Below are positions 9,299 to 17,608 of a stretch of 64,000 nt of DNA, piece after piece. Both the position numbers and the translations under genes were made by a program. The notes under the pieces were generated by a model. That model did not search any database. It worked only from the letters and a program-made list of their open reading frames with translations, and had not been told where the DNA came from. Each line of letters opens with the position of its first letter. Positions within the stretch are counted from its first letter, which is position 1. Origin of the DNA: Burkholderia anthina (GTDB lineage: Bacteria > Pseudomonadota > Gammaproteobacteria > Burkholderiales > Burkholderiaceae); NCBI RefSeq assembly GCF_001547525.1, contig NZ_CM003768.1, forward strand, positions 620,001 to 684,000, in the 5' to 3' direction.

Positions 9299-9793
9299 TC
9301 ACTTGGACCGGTCTGACGAGCGATTGTCGAGTCGATAGCTGCGCTTCGGGTTGATCACGAATCGCCTGACTTCGGTCTCGAGTTCCTGGCTGTGATACAG
9401 ATCCAGGCATTTCAAAAAATCAAACCTCACGCCCTTGATTTCGGACTCGACGACCGGATTGCGATAGTCGCGTGCAAGAAAACGATTGACCAGCGATTTG
9501 CCCGTGTCGGGGTTCCGTTCCAGATCGAAGTCGGTCCAATCCATTAGTGCACTGGCGCTGCTTCCCGCGTCCATCGCAGCGGACGGTTCATTCCGATAAG
9601 CGGTCGCGACGCATTCGGCGAGCACCATGTCCTTGTAGTTCTGCGCGTAGGTTCGGGCGCCGGCTTGTGGCGACGACGACGTATCCGTGGCGTGGCTGGG
9701 TTGTGCCGCGAACATCAGGGCCCAGAACATCACACACCGGAGCAGTGGATTTTGTCTGATGGCAGACTCCAGAGGTATGCACAGATCCAACAC
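9299..9793 (-). CDS. T6SS amidase immunity protein, Tai4 family
   Basis: Up to 164 residues, or about 143 if translation starts at the ATG ending at 9730. A hydrophobic segment ending in PSHA-TD looks like a secretion signal, which fits a periplasmic immunity protein. The mature part reads RTYAQNYKDMVLAECVA, DAGSSASALMDWTDFDLE, FLARDYRNPV and GVRFDFLKCLDLYHSQELE, the pattern I associate with Tai4. Tai4 blocks the Tae4 peptidoglycan amidase delivered by type VI secretion. No Tae4 gene is adjacent, so it looks like an orphan immunity gene. It is clearly more AT-rich than the flanking core genes, which suggests transfer. The start at 9793 would be GTG and is uncertain. Confidence 0.75.
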   Translation of the reverse strand: MLDLCIPLESAIRQNPLLRCVMFWALMFAAQPSHATDTSSSPQAGARTYAQNYKDMVLAECVATAYRNEPSAAMDAGSSASALMDWTDFDLERNPDTGKSLVNRFLARDYRNPVVESEIKGVRFDFLKCLDLYHSQELETEVRRFVINPKRSYRLDNRSSDRSK

Positions 9794-9832
9794 ATCGCCT
9801 AAAAGATGAACCGGCTATGTGGCTAGGAGCAA

Positions 9833-10189
9833 TCAGCGCGGTAGGCTTTCCAAGCGCTGATTGCTCCACTCTCCATCCAAAATAGCCTGATAGAGCATGC
9901 CTAGAGTCAGTGGTACTTTGTCATATTTTTCTCGGCGTTTTCTGGAGAAAGCCATCCGCGCCACTTCAATCAAGCTAAAGCCCTCTCCTGAGAAGTAGCG
10001 ATTGAACTCAAAATCTCCAACTTGTACTGGAAATTTATCGAAGAAGCGCTCCATAAACTCAACCGCATCGTCGCCAGTGATATCCAAATCGCCCTCGACG
10101 GCATGATCTTTTGTGAGAATTTTTTGGGGACTAACACCGGTCTCCCTTCTCACAAAATCCTCAAACTCGTTCCACGTAAACTGGCTCAT
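9833..10189 (-). CDS. DUF1493 family, acyl-carrier-like protein
   Basis: 118 residues, beginning MSQFTWNEFEDFVRRETGV. The segments EGDLDITGDDAVEFMERFFDKFPV and VPLTLGMLYQAILDGEW fit the DUF1493 family, whose layout resembles acyl carrier proteins. Where an ACP would have the phosphopantetheine-bearing Asp-Ser-Leu, this protein reads Gly-Asp-Asp-Ala, so it should not be pantetheinylated. The function of DUF1493 is not established to my knowledge. It lies 39 bp upstream of the Tai4-type gene in the same direction, so the two are probably co-transcribed. AT-rich, part of the island. Confidence 0.75.
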   Translation of the reverse strand: MSQFTWNEFEDFVRRETGVSPQKILTKDHAVEGDLDITGDDAVEFMERFFDKFPVQVGDFEFNRYFSGEGFSLIEVARMAFSRKRREKYDKVPLTLGMLYQAILDGEWSNQRLESLPR

Positions 10190-10250
10190 CAGAACACCTT
10201 GTCCTCAGGCTTAACAAGCGCGTTATAGCGCGACACGGAACGAATGCTGA

Positions 10251-10466
10251 TCATCGTGACATCCTTGGCAGCAATGACCCAACCAACGACAGGAACTGCG
10301 CGCCCAACGAAAACCCCAATGTCTGCGCGTAGGTGCGGCCGAGTGTTTGCAGTGAAGATGGGCCGTTGTCTGCCCGACTCGGGTTAGCCAATAGCATGAG
10401 CGCGCAAACATCGAGTACGGTAGCTTGTTGACGAGAGATCCATGACCGGTAACCCAAATACCGCAT
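10251..10466 (-). pseudogene. Decayed second copy of the Tai4 immunity gene
   Basis: A 71-codon frame contains ALMLLANPSRADNGPSSLQTLGRTYAQ. This parallels ALMFAAQPSHATDTSSSPQAGARTYAQ of the intact Tai4-type gene at 9299-9793: the same signal-peptide core, and the same RTYAQ at the start of the mature protein. After that the similarity stops and the frame ends, so only the N-terminal quarter is left. Its place relative to the DUF1493-like gene at 10563 mirrors the intact DUF1493-Tai4 pair, suggesting an old tandem duplication. Interpreted by eye only. Confidence 0.5.
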
Positions 10467-10562
10467 TTATTCCCGGTCGACATGTTTCCTTCCCGCGGGA
10501 TTGAACCGGGGTTTCCAGATGACGTTCGATGTGCCGATAGGCAACTTTCCAGAGCAGGTTCC

Positions 10563-10916
10563 TTAATGTGCTTGCATCCAACTCAAAAGTCTCCGCCAGA
10601 TTCCCTTTTGGCCGGGCCGCTCTTCGCGATTTTTATCGGAAGAAAGGTAGTCGAATATAAAATTCGAAATTCCTTCTATTGTAGGTGGGCAGTCTGGGTT
10701 GTTTATTGTTGGCATGTTGAAGTGTCGAAACACTGCTAACAAGAATAAGGAGATGTCATCGTGATATATCTTAAAATCGTCAAGGACGTTCGTGTTTTTT
10801 GACACTTCGCTTCGGTCAATGAATGCAACTTCCCTGACGAAAATTTCAATCACCGTTTCAATTATTTCTTGTTTCGAGGGGCGTGTTTGAGATTTGGTTT
10901 CCATGTCTTGCATCAT
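10563..10916 (-). CDS. DUF1493-like small acidic protein
   Basis: 117 residues if started at 10916; METKS at 10904 is an alternative. The core NTNVLDDFKIYHDDISLFLLAVFRHFNM with a later TIEGISNFIFDYL has the helix layout of an acyl carrier protein, and is a diverged relative of the neighbour at 9833-10189. The position of the carrier serine holds Asp-Asp-Ile, so it is probably not a working carrier. AT-rich, with codon use unlike the core genes. It overlaps the 3' end of the upstream broken gene by 47-59 bp. Function unknown; the placement beside Tai4 sequences suggests a role in T6SS cargo or immunity. Confidence 0.55.
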   Translation of the reverse strand: MMQDMETKSQTRPSKQEIIETVIEIFVREVAFIDRSEVSKNTNVLDDFKIYHDDISLFLLAVFRHFNMPTINNPDCPPTIEGISNFIFDYLSSDKNREERPGQKGIWRRLLSWMQAH

Positions 10917-11451
10917 ACGCGCACTTTCCTATGAGGGCTGCATCAATCACAGCCATGGCAATGGCACCCGCTCCGGAGGCTCGTCCAAGTACTCCAAATA
11001 CACGAACCGTGCCGAACGCTTTCTTGGCGAAATTTGCAATCGGGCCGTGCGGCAATAATAACCTCGGGAAAAATCTAACTCCAATGTCGCTGACGATATT
11101 CGTGTACTTACTTGAATTTCCTATTACTGGGTGTCCAAGTATTGATTTTTTGATTGGGATTCCTCCCGCTGCGACTAGCAGCGTTGTTCCGGTTAGACCG
11201 TAATACACTTTCGCGCATTTTCATAGATCTGCTCCGACGGATTCAGTTGACTTTCCCGGGTCGAGGGGTGTTGAAGAATATAGTAATTCATAGTCGAGCT
11301 TGTTTTTGGAAGGGACTGCAATAATCCCGCTCGTGTTGGTGGGGAATCTGTTGAGTTCGAGTGACAGTTGCGATGTATTGGGTGTGAAATTGCTGTTGGT
11401 TGATCGATTTATTTCTTTTGTTGCAGAAATTATTTCAAAATTAAGTGACAT
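10858..11451 (-). pseudogene. Broken accessory gene with internal stop, possible T6SS cargo remnant
   Basis: One reading frame runs from about 11451 to 10858 and is interrupted once by TGA at 11221-11223. Before the stop it encodes a Ser/Thr/Asn-rich stretch of 76 residues. After it come the tail codons KCAK and a 116-residue segment with a hydrophobic stretch (YYGLTGTTLLVAAGGIPI) and a second one near its C-terminus (GAGAIAMAVIDAALIGKCAYDA). The frame stays open upstream to about 11520, where a stop and unrelated sequence begin, so the 5' end is probably lost. I do not recognise a family. If the TGA were TGG the product would be about 197 residues or longer. Confidence 0.45.
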
Positions 11452-11774
11452 ATTTTTTGGTTTGGAGATTGTCGTGTTTGAGCCAGTTGCGGTAAAGGAA
11501 TCATTCCATGTGGCTTCGAGGATATCCGAATTTCGAGCCCTTCAGTCTCCCTGGCCAATTGGCGCAATATCGCCATGGCGCTGTATCCCTTGTCACCATT
11601 GGCGATGCAGCTCGAATTGCAAAGACGTGGCCTTGTTGCACAGTGTTAATTCGTCGACTCGTCCACTGCGGCACGCCAACGCCAAGCGGCTCCCCAATGC
11701 AAAACACCCCGAACGCCGGGCCTGAATCCAGCGTTCGGGGTGTCGTTCACCGAGGCGTTTTTTTTACCGCTGCG
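11452..11774. other. Island edge with possible transposase scrap and glk-hexR terminator
   Basis: This 323-bp gap closes the AT-rich island. On the minus strand, about 11452-11610, a frame reads GDKGYSAMAILRQLARE, a pattern like the DKGYDS segment of IS5-type transposases. A GGCCTTGTTGCA stretch near 11629-11640 resembles an IS terminal repeat. Neither is strong enough to call an IS. The rest is the terminator hairpin at 11700-11743. Confidence 0.3.
11700..11743 (-). terminator. Intrinsic terminator after glucokinase-hexR gene
   Basis: A perfect 13-bp stem (11704-11716 with 11731-11743) with a 14-nt loop, followed on the minus strand by a short T run (11700-11703). It lies 32 bp past the stop of the leftward glucokinase-HexR gene. 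Confidence 0.7.
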
Positions 11775-13703
11775 TCAATCCCGCGCGACATCCTTCGCCG
11801 CCGGCGAAGCCCCATGACTCAACCAGTCGAGCACGTCGGCCGTTTCGTCGTCGGTGGCGCGCGCCCGCGCCTGCGCGACCGCCTCCGGCAACTCGCCGTT
11901 GGTCGACGCGCGACGGATCGCGACGCCCACCGCGAGGATGTCGATCATCAGCAGATGCAGGATCCGCGAGATCATCGACAGTTGCGACTCGCGCATCTCG
12001 ATGTGGTCGGTCTCGAGCGCGACGGTCGCGCGCTTCGCGAGCGGCGTGTTGCTCGACGTGATCGCGATCACCTTCGCGCCGGCCTGCATCGCGACGTCGA
12101 GCACGCGCAGCAACTCGGGCGCGCGTCCCGACTTCGACACCGCGACGATCACGTCGCCCTTGCCAAGCAGCGCGGCCGATGCGGCCTGCATGTACAGGTC
12201 GCCGTACGCGATCGTCGGAATCCCGAAGCGGAAGAATTTGTAGTGCGCGTCCTGCGCGACGATGTTCGAGTTGCCGAGCCCGTAGAACTCGATGCGCCGC
12301 GCGCCGTTCAGGATCTCGATCGCGTTCTCGACGTGCTCGAAATTCAGGTGCTCGCGCAGTTGCAGGATCGCGGACACCGTGTTGTCGAGCACCTTCGCGC
12401 CGAAGTCGGTGGCCGTATCGCCGAGGTGCACCTGGCTGTGGCTCATCGGGATCGTGCCGGTGAGGCCGGTCGCGAGCTTCAGCTTGAAATCCGACAGCCC
12501 CTGGCAGCCGAGCGAGCGGCAGAAGCGGATCACGGTCGGCTGGCTCACGTCGGCCTTGCGCGCGATGTCGACGATCGGGTCGTTGATGATCGAGCGCGGA
12601 TGGTTCAGCGCGAGATCGGCCACGCGGCGCTCGGCCGGCGTCAGCGCGTCGCGCATCTGGCGGATTCGCTCGAACACCGCCGACGACGCGCCGCCGGAAC
12701 GGTTCGACAACTGTTCCGCGAGAATCGCCGACACACCGAGGAACGCCGGATATTCGGCGGTGATCAGGTACGTCGGGATGTTCTCGAGGTAGTGCGTGAA
12801 GCGGCCCTTCGCCTCGAAGCGCGCGCGGAACGACGAGCGCGTGAACAGTTCGCCCAGCTTCAGCGCGACGCCGCCGCCGATGTACACGCCGCCGAGCGCG
12901 CCGAGCGTGAGCGCGACGCTGCCCGCGAACGCGCCGAGAATCCCGCAGAAACATTCGACCGTCTCGAGCGCGAGCGCATCGCCCGCATGCGCGCGCTCGA
13001 CGATCTCGACCGTGTCGACGGATGCCGCGACGCGCTTCTTGTCGCGCGCGGCGAGTGCGCGATAGATGATCTCCATGCCGGGGCCCGCGCACACACGCTC
13101 GAACGACACGTGCGGAAACTTCTTGCGCGCGTACTGCAGCACCAGATCCTCGCGCTCGTCCTGCGGCGCGAACGACGCGTGGCCGCCCTCGCTGCCGAGC
13201 GCGATCCAGCGGTCGTCCGCCGGGATCAGCCCCGACACGCCGAGCCCGGTGCCGGGCCCGAGCAGGCCGATCACGCTGTTCTGGCGCCGCGTGCCGCCGC
13301 CCACCTGCACGCGTTGCGCATCGGTCAGGCCCGGCAGCGCCATCGCGAGCGCGGTGAAATCGTTGACGACCAGCAGCGTGTCGAAGCCGAGCGCGCGGCG
13401 CGTCGCCTCGATCGAGAAGCTCCAGTCGTGGTTCGTCATCGTGACCTGGTCGCCGTCGACCGGGTTCGCGATCGCGATCGCCGCGTGGTTCACGCGGCTG
13501 ATCTTCACGTCCTTCAGGTATTTGCGGATCGCATCGGTGATCGTCGGATAGTCGGCGCCGGGATACACGCGGATCTGCGTGATCTCGCCGGGGCCGGTTT
13601 CCAGCGCGAAGCGCGCGTTGGTGCCGCCGACGTCCGCGAGCAGGCGCGGGCCGTCGGCATGCTGACCCGCGACGACCGCCTTACTTTGCACACCAGTAGA
13701 CAT
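11775..13703 (-). CDS. Bifunctional glucokinase / RpiR-type regulator (Glk-HexR fusion)
   Basis: 642 residues in two parts. Residues 1 to about 340 are a bacterial glucokinase: [15 protein letters not shown] phosphate loop, [10 protein letters not shown] with the catalytic Asp, [14 protein letters not shown] and [12 protein letters not shown]. This half phosphorylates glucose with ATP. Residues from about 345 on are an RpiR/HexR-type regulator: a helix-turn-helix ([33 protein letters not shown]) followed by a SIS sugar-phosphate domain ([32 protein letters not shown]). HexR proteins sense 2-keto-3-deoxy-6-phosphogluconate. The start overlaps the end of pgl by 23 bp. It is the distal gene of zwf-pgl-glk/hexR, and a matching operator lies upstream of zwf. 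Confidence 0.92.
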   Translation of the reverse strand: MSTGVQSKAVVAGQHADGPRLLADVGGTNARFALETGPGEITQIRVYPGADYPTITDAIRKYLKDVKISRVNHAAIAIANPVDGDQVTMTNHDWSFSIEATRRALGFDTLLVVNDFTALAMALPGLTDAQRVQVGGGTRRQNSVIGLLGPGTGLGVSGLIPADDRWIALGSEGGHASFAPQDEREDLVLQYARKKFPHVSFERVCAGPGMEIIYRALAARDKKRVAASVDTVEIVERAHAGDALALETVECFCGILGAFAGSVALTLGALGGVYIGGGVALKLGELFTRSSFRARFEAKGRFTHYLENIPTYLITAEYPAFLGVSAILAEQLSNRSGGASSAVFERIRQMRDALTPAERRVADLALNHPRSIINDPIVDIARKADVSQPTVIRFCRSLGCQGLSDFKLKLATGLTGTIPMSHSQVHLGDTATDFGAKVLDNTVSAILQLREHLNFEHVENAIEILNGARRIEFYGLGNSNIVAQDAHYKFFRFGIPTIAYGDLYMQAASAALLGKGDVIVAVSKSGRAPELLRVLDVAMQAGAKVIAITSSNTPLAKRATVALETDHIEMRESQLSMISRILHLLMIDILAVGVAIRRASTNGELPEAVAQARARATDDETADVLDWLSHGASPAAKDVARD

Positions 13704-14361
13704 CGAGCTGGGTCCCCTTGTCGTTGGCCAGTTGGGAAATCGCGTTCTTCTGCAGCGACGCGGCCGCGGCGTCGAGCACGTCGCGTTTGCGCTCGCCCGC
13801 GATCAGCAGGAACAGCCGATCGACGCGCTTGAGCGCATCGAGCGAATAGCTCACGCGTGCATGCGGCGCCGCGCCCGGATGCACGGCGACGAAGCGTTCC
13901 GGCGTCGTGATCGCGTGGTCCCATTCGGGTGCGTCGGCGAAGATCGACGCGGTGTGGCCGTCCTCGCCCATGCCGAGCACCGCGACGCTCGGCACGCGGT
14001 AGTCGGCGTTTGCGTTCAGCGCGGCGACGTGCGCGTCGAGCGTGCCGCGCGTGTCGACGAGCGGCAGGAAGCGGGCAGGGGCCGCCGCGTGCTGCAGCAG
14101 CGTGTCGCGCACGAGTTGCGCGTTGCTGGCCGCGTCGTCGTCCGGCACCCAGCGGTCGTCGACCAGCGTGACGTCGACGCCGGCCCAGTCGAGCGCCGCA
14201 TGCGACAGCGTGTGCAGGAACGGGCGCGGGCTGGTGCCGCCGGACACCGCGAGCAACGGGCGCGCGGGGCCGGCGAGCGCCGCGCGCAGCGCATCGCCGA
14301 CGGCGCGCGCGAGCGCTTCGCTTTGCGCTTCCTGGGTGTCGAAAGCGTGGATCTCGATCAC
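13681..14361 (-). CDS. pgl: 6-phosphogluconolactonase
   Basis: A 226-residue member of the glucosamine-6-phosphate isomerase/6-phosphogluconolactonase family. Motifs are [18 protein letters not shown] near 40, [18 protein letters not shown] near 70, and [21 protein letters not shown] near 125. It hydrolyses 6-phosphogluconolactone made by Zwf. It lies 88 bp after zwf and overlaps the glucokinase-HexR start by 23 bp, so the three form one oxidative glucose operon. Confidence 0.95.
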   Translation of the reverse strand: MIEIHAFDTQEAQSEALARAVGDALRAALAGPARPLLAVSGGTSPRPFLHTLSHAALDWAGVDVTLVDDRWVPDDDAASNAQLVRDTLLQHAAAPARFLPLVDTRGTLDAHVAALNANADYRVPSVAVLGMGEDGHTASIFADAPEWDHAITTPERFVAVHPGAAPHARVSYSLDALKRVDRLFLLIAGERKRDVLDAAAASLQKNAISQLANDKGTQLDVYWCAK

Positions 14362-14449
14362 ATCTCCTCCGGACTGCTTTGTCTGTTCAAATCGTACGAA
14401 TCGTGGGGCACGTTGTCGCGTACGGTGGCGTACGCGGCAACGGTTTGCA

Positions 14450-15919
14450 TCAGTTTTCTTCTTCGAGCCAGCAGGTATCGTGCTGCGCGAGCATCGCGCT
14501 CGACGCGGCCGGCCCCCACGTGCCCGCCGCGTACGGCTTCGGCGGCTTCAGCGTGCGCGCCCATTCGTTCAGGATCGGCTCGACCCACTGCCATGCCGCT
14601 TCCTGTTCGTCGCGACGCACGAACAGCGCGAGCCGGCCGTTGATCACGTCGAGCAGCAGGCGCTGGTACGCCTCCATCTGCCCTTCCTTGAAGAACTGGT
14701 CGAACGCGAGGTCGAGGTGCACGCTCGCGAGGTTCATCCCTTCGCCCGGCTGCTTCGCGAGGCAGTACAGGCGGATCGTCTCGTTCGGCTGCAGCCGGAT
14801 CACGAGGCGGTTCGAACCGGGGCGCAGCGCGGTCGGCCCGAGCGCCGAATGCGGCACCGGGCGGAAGTTGACGACGATCTCCGCGACGCGGTCGGCCAGC
14901 CGCTTGCCGGTGCGCAGGAAGAACGGCACGCCGGCCCAGCGCCAGTTCTCGATCTCGACCTTCAGCGCGACGAAGGTCTCGGTCTGGCTGTCGGGCTTCA
15001 CGCCCGGCTCGGTCGCGTAGGCCGGCACCTGCGCGCCCTTGATCACGCCCGCATGATACTGGCCGCGCACGGCAACCTTGCCGATGTCGCGCGGATCGAT
15101 CGGCTTCAGCGCGCGCAGCACGCGCAGCTTCTCGTCGCGTACCGAGTCGGAATCCATCGAGTGCGGCGGCTCCATCGCGACGATCGACAGCAACTGCAGC
15201 AAGTGGTTCTGCACCATGTCGCGCAGCGCGCCCGTATTGTCGTAGAAGTCGCCGCGCGCCTCGACGCCGAGCTCCTCGGCGATCGTGATCTGGATGCTCT
15301 CGACCCATTCGCGGCGCCACAGCGGCTCGAACAGCGCATTGCCGAAGCGCAGCGCGAGCAGGTTCTGTACCGGCTCCTTGCCTAGGTAGTGGTCGATCCG
15401 GTAGATCTGGCCTTCCGCGAAGATCTCGCCGACCGCGTCGTTGATCGCGTTCGACGATTTCAGGTCGTAGCCGAGCGGCTTCTCGAGCACGATGCGCGCG
15501 CCTTCGTTCAGGCCGACCGACGCGAGCGCCTTGCAGATCGGCACGAACAGCGACGGGCCCGTCGCGAGATAGAACACGCGGATGCCGGGCAGCGACGCCA
15601 CCGCGTCGCGCAGCACGCCGTAGTCTTCCGCGCGGCCGAGGTCGAGGTGCACGTAGTCGATGCGATCGAGGAAGGACTTCCACGCGGCGTCGTCGAACGC
15701 GTTGCCGGCCGCCTTCGCCGCATGCGGCTTCACGTGCGTGTCGACCCATTCGAGATAGGCTGCCCGATCCGATTCGTGTCGCGCCACGGCGACGATCCGG
15801 CCGCTCGCCGCCAGCATGTTCGCGCGGTGCGCTTCGAACAGCGCGGGCAGGATCTTGCGCATCGACAAATCGCCGGTGCCGCCGAAAAGTACGAAGGTAA
15901 AGCTGGAATCGGTATGCAT
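14450..15919 (-). CDS. zwf: Glucose-6-phosphate 1-dehydrogenase
   Basis: 489 residues, the usual Zwf length. The N-terminus FTFVLFGGTGDLSMRKILPALFEAH holds the NADP-binding GxxGDL motif, and the active-site motif RIDHYLGKEPVQNLLALRFGN is intact near 180-200. It oxidises glucose 6-phosphate at the head of the Entner-Doudoroff and pentose phosphate routes. I chose the ATG ending at 15919 because GGAG is placed 5 bp upstream. The HexR-type palindrome at 15987-16003 lies 67 bp ahead of this start, so repression by the downstream HexR fusion is likely. Confidence 0.96.
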   Translation of the reverse strand: MHTDSSFTFVLFGGTGDLSMRKILPALFEAHRANMLAASGRIVAVARHESDRAAYLEWVDTHVKPHAAKAAGNAFDDAAWKSFLDRIDYVHLDLGRAEDYGVLRDAVASLPGIRVFYLATGPSLFVPICKALASVGLNEGARIVLEKPLGYDLKSSNAINDAVGEIFAEGQIYRIDHYLGKEPVQNLLALRFGNALFEPLWRREWVESIQITIAEELGVEARGDFYDNTGALRDMVQNHLLQLLSIVAMEPPHSMDSDSVRDEKLRVLRALKPIDPRDIGKVAVRGQYHAGVIKGAQVPAYATEPGVKPDSQTETFVALKVEIENWRWAGVPFFLRTGKRLADRVAEIVVNFRPVPHSALGPTALRPGSNRLVIRLQPNETIRLYCLAKQPGEGMNLASVHLDLAFDQFFKEGQMEAYQRLLLDVINGRLALFVRRDEQEAAWQWVEPILNEWARTLKPPKPYAAGTWGPAASSAMLAQHDTCWLEEEN

Positions 15920-15975
15920 GTGTCTCCGCCGTGTTGGGGTGCCCGGAAGCGATCCGTAGTGCGATAAAAATATTT

Positions 15976-16004
15976 TTGACACTGAATTGTAGTTTAACTA
16001 CAAT
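15976..16004 (+). promoter_or_regulatory. Sigma-70-type promoter for the sugar ABC transporter operon
   Basis: TTGACA at 15976-15981, a 17-bp spacer, and TACAAT at 15999-16004. This is nearly the full consensus in the rightward direction. The HexR palindrome fills the spacer and overlaps the -10 box. Transcription should begin near 16011, leaving a leader of about 340 nt before the first gene. Confidence 0.75.
15987..16003. promoter_or_regulatory. HexR operator
   Basis: TTGTAGTTTAACTACAA is a 17-bp palindrome, perfect except for its central base, and is flanked by A and T (19 bp in all). It matches the HexR consensus TGTA-N7-TACA known from Proteobacteria. It sits between zwf and the ABC transporter genes, and the HexR homologue is encoded two genes downstream of zwf. 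Binding here could block the rightward promoter and also control zwf. Confidence 0.8.
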
Positions 16005-16349
16005 CCGCCGCAAGGGGTAGCACCTGGGTGAAGAAAAAAAGAAGTGCGGTCGATGAACTGCGCGAGCTTCGCCTTCGGGAGCGCCTTGTGCCGAATGTTA
16101 TCGGACATTGGCGGTGCGCATCGTCGGCGCGCCGTCGGCCCCGGGCTCGCGTCGCATCATCGCGGCGGGCCAGAAACACAAAGAGGAGACACGCCGTTGA
16201 ATCTCGATTCACGCTTTCTGTAAGAGCCCGGCCGGTCATCGGCCCCGTACGCTGCATGCGTCCCGCGGCTCGATTTCCCCGTCGTTATCAAGAAGCCGGT
16301 TCCCGGTCAGGGAACCTCACGAGTTGATTCAGTCTGGAGGAGATAAGTA

Positions 16350-17597
16350 ATGAAAGTTCGCTCGATCATGGGCGCGCTCTGCGCCGCAGGCCTGATGGCT
16401 GGCGCCGTGGCGGCGCAGGCAGCCGAGAACGTAACCGTGCTGCACTGGTGGACCTCGGGCGGCGAGTCGAAGGCCGTCGGCGTGCTGAAGGACGACCTGC
16501 AGAAGCAGGGCTACGTGTGGAAGGACTTCGCGGTCGCGGGCGGCGCCGGCGCCGCGGCGATGACCGCGCTGAAGACGAAGGTGATCAGCGGCGATTCTCC
16601 GTCGGCCGCGCAGATCAAGGGCCCGCTGATCCAGGACTGGGCCGATCAAGGCGTGCTCGTCAACATCGATTCGGCTGCCGGCGACTGGAAGCAGAACCTG
16701 CCGCCGGAAATCGACAAGATCATCAAGTACAAGGGCCATACCGTCGCCGCGCCGTTCTCGGTGCACCGCGTCAACTGGCTGTACATCAACAAGGCCGCGC
16801 TCGACAAGGTCGGCGCGAAGGTGCCGACCACCTGGCCTGAATTCTTCGCGGTGGCCGACAAGCTGAAGGCCGCGGGCATCCAGCCGATCGCGATGGGCGG
16901 CCAGCCGTGGCAGGACCTGACGCTGTGGGAGGACGTCGTGCTGTCGCAGGGCCCGGCGTTCTACAAGAAGGCGCTGGTCGACCTCGACCAGGCGACGCTG
17001 ACGTCGCCGCAGATGGTGTCGGTATTCGACACGGTGCGCAAGATCCAGGGCTACTTCGATACCGGCCGTAACGGCCGCGACTGGAACCTCGCGACCGCGA
17101 TGGTCATCAACGGCAAGGCCGGCATGCAGTTCATGGGCGACTGGGCGAAGGGCGAGTTCGAGAACGCGGGCAAGAAGTCGGGCAAGGACTACATCTGCGC
17201 ACCGGTGCCGGGCACGGCGAACGCGTACACGTTCAACGTCGATTCGTTCGTGTTCTTCCAGCAGAAGGGCGAGAAGAACGCGACGCCGGGCCAGCTCGCG
17301 CTCGCGAAGACGATCATGACGCCGGACTTCCAGGAGCAGTTCAGCCTGCTGAAGGGCTCGGTGCCGGTGCGTCTCGGCGTGAAGATGGACAAGTTCGACG
17401 ACTGCGCGAAGAAGTCGTATGCCGACGAGCAGACCGCGATCAAGTCGGGTGGTTTCGTGCCGTCGCTCGCGCACGGCATGGCGCAAGGCGACGCGACCGC
17501 CGGCGCGATCACGGACGTCGTGACGAAGTTCATGAACTCGCAGCAGGATTCGAAGAGCGCGGTCGCCGCGCTCGCGAAGGCCGCGAAGGTCAAGTAA
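16350..17597 (+). CDS. gtsA: Sugar ABC transporter substrate-binding protein
   Basis: 415 residues. Residues 1-24 or so form a signal peptide ending AQA-AE. The mature protein starts ENVTVLHWWTSGGESKAV, typical of family 1 sugar-binding proteins, with later motifs FMGDWAKGEFE and AYTFNVDSFVFF. It resembles the Pseudomonas GtsA glucose-binding protein. GGAGGAG stands 8 bp before the ATG. It is the first gene of a four-gene transport operon, and a hairpin follows it, which may leave the binding-protein message in excess over the permease message. Glucose as substrate is inferred from the neighbouring zwf-pgl-glk operon and the shared HexR operator. Confidence 0.88.
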   Translation: MKVRSIMGALCAAGLMAGAVAAQAAENVTVLHWWTSGGESKAVGVLKDDLQKQGYVWKDFAVAGGAGAAAMTALKTKVISGDSPSAAQIKGPLIQDWADQGVLVNIDSAAGDWKQNLPPEIDKIIKYKGHTVAAPFSVHRVNWLYINKAALDKVGAKVPTTWPEFFAVADKLKAAGIQPIAMGGQPWQDLTLWEDVVLSQGPAFYKKALVDLDQATLTSPQMVSVFDTVRKIQGYFDTGRNGRDWNLATAMVINGKAGMQFMGDWAKGEFENAGKKSGKDYICAPVPGTANAYTFNVDSFVFFQQKGEKNATPGQLALAKTIMTPDFQEQFSLLKGSVPVRLGVKMDKFDDCAKKSYADEQTAIKSGGFVPSLAHGMAQGDATAGAITDVVTKFMNSQQDSKSAVAALAKAAKVK

Positions 17598-17608
17598 CGC
17601 GCGCCAGG

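Larger units (their letters stand above)
15920..16349. other. Divergent control region between zwf and the sugar ABC operon
   Basis: 430 bp with no convincing gene. It holds the HexR operator and the rightward promoter described separately. The remaining 340 or so bp upstream of the transporter would be an unusually long 5' leader; I see no known riboswitch in it. Confidence 0.7.

Noticed and set aside
14005..15385. Rightward frames opposite pgl and zwf
   Set aside because: Antisense shadows of two clear enzymes.
16028..16327. A 99-codon frame in the zwf-transporter gap
   Set aside because: It overlaps the HexR-controlled leader, has no ribosome binding site or motif, and is Arg-rich.
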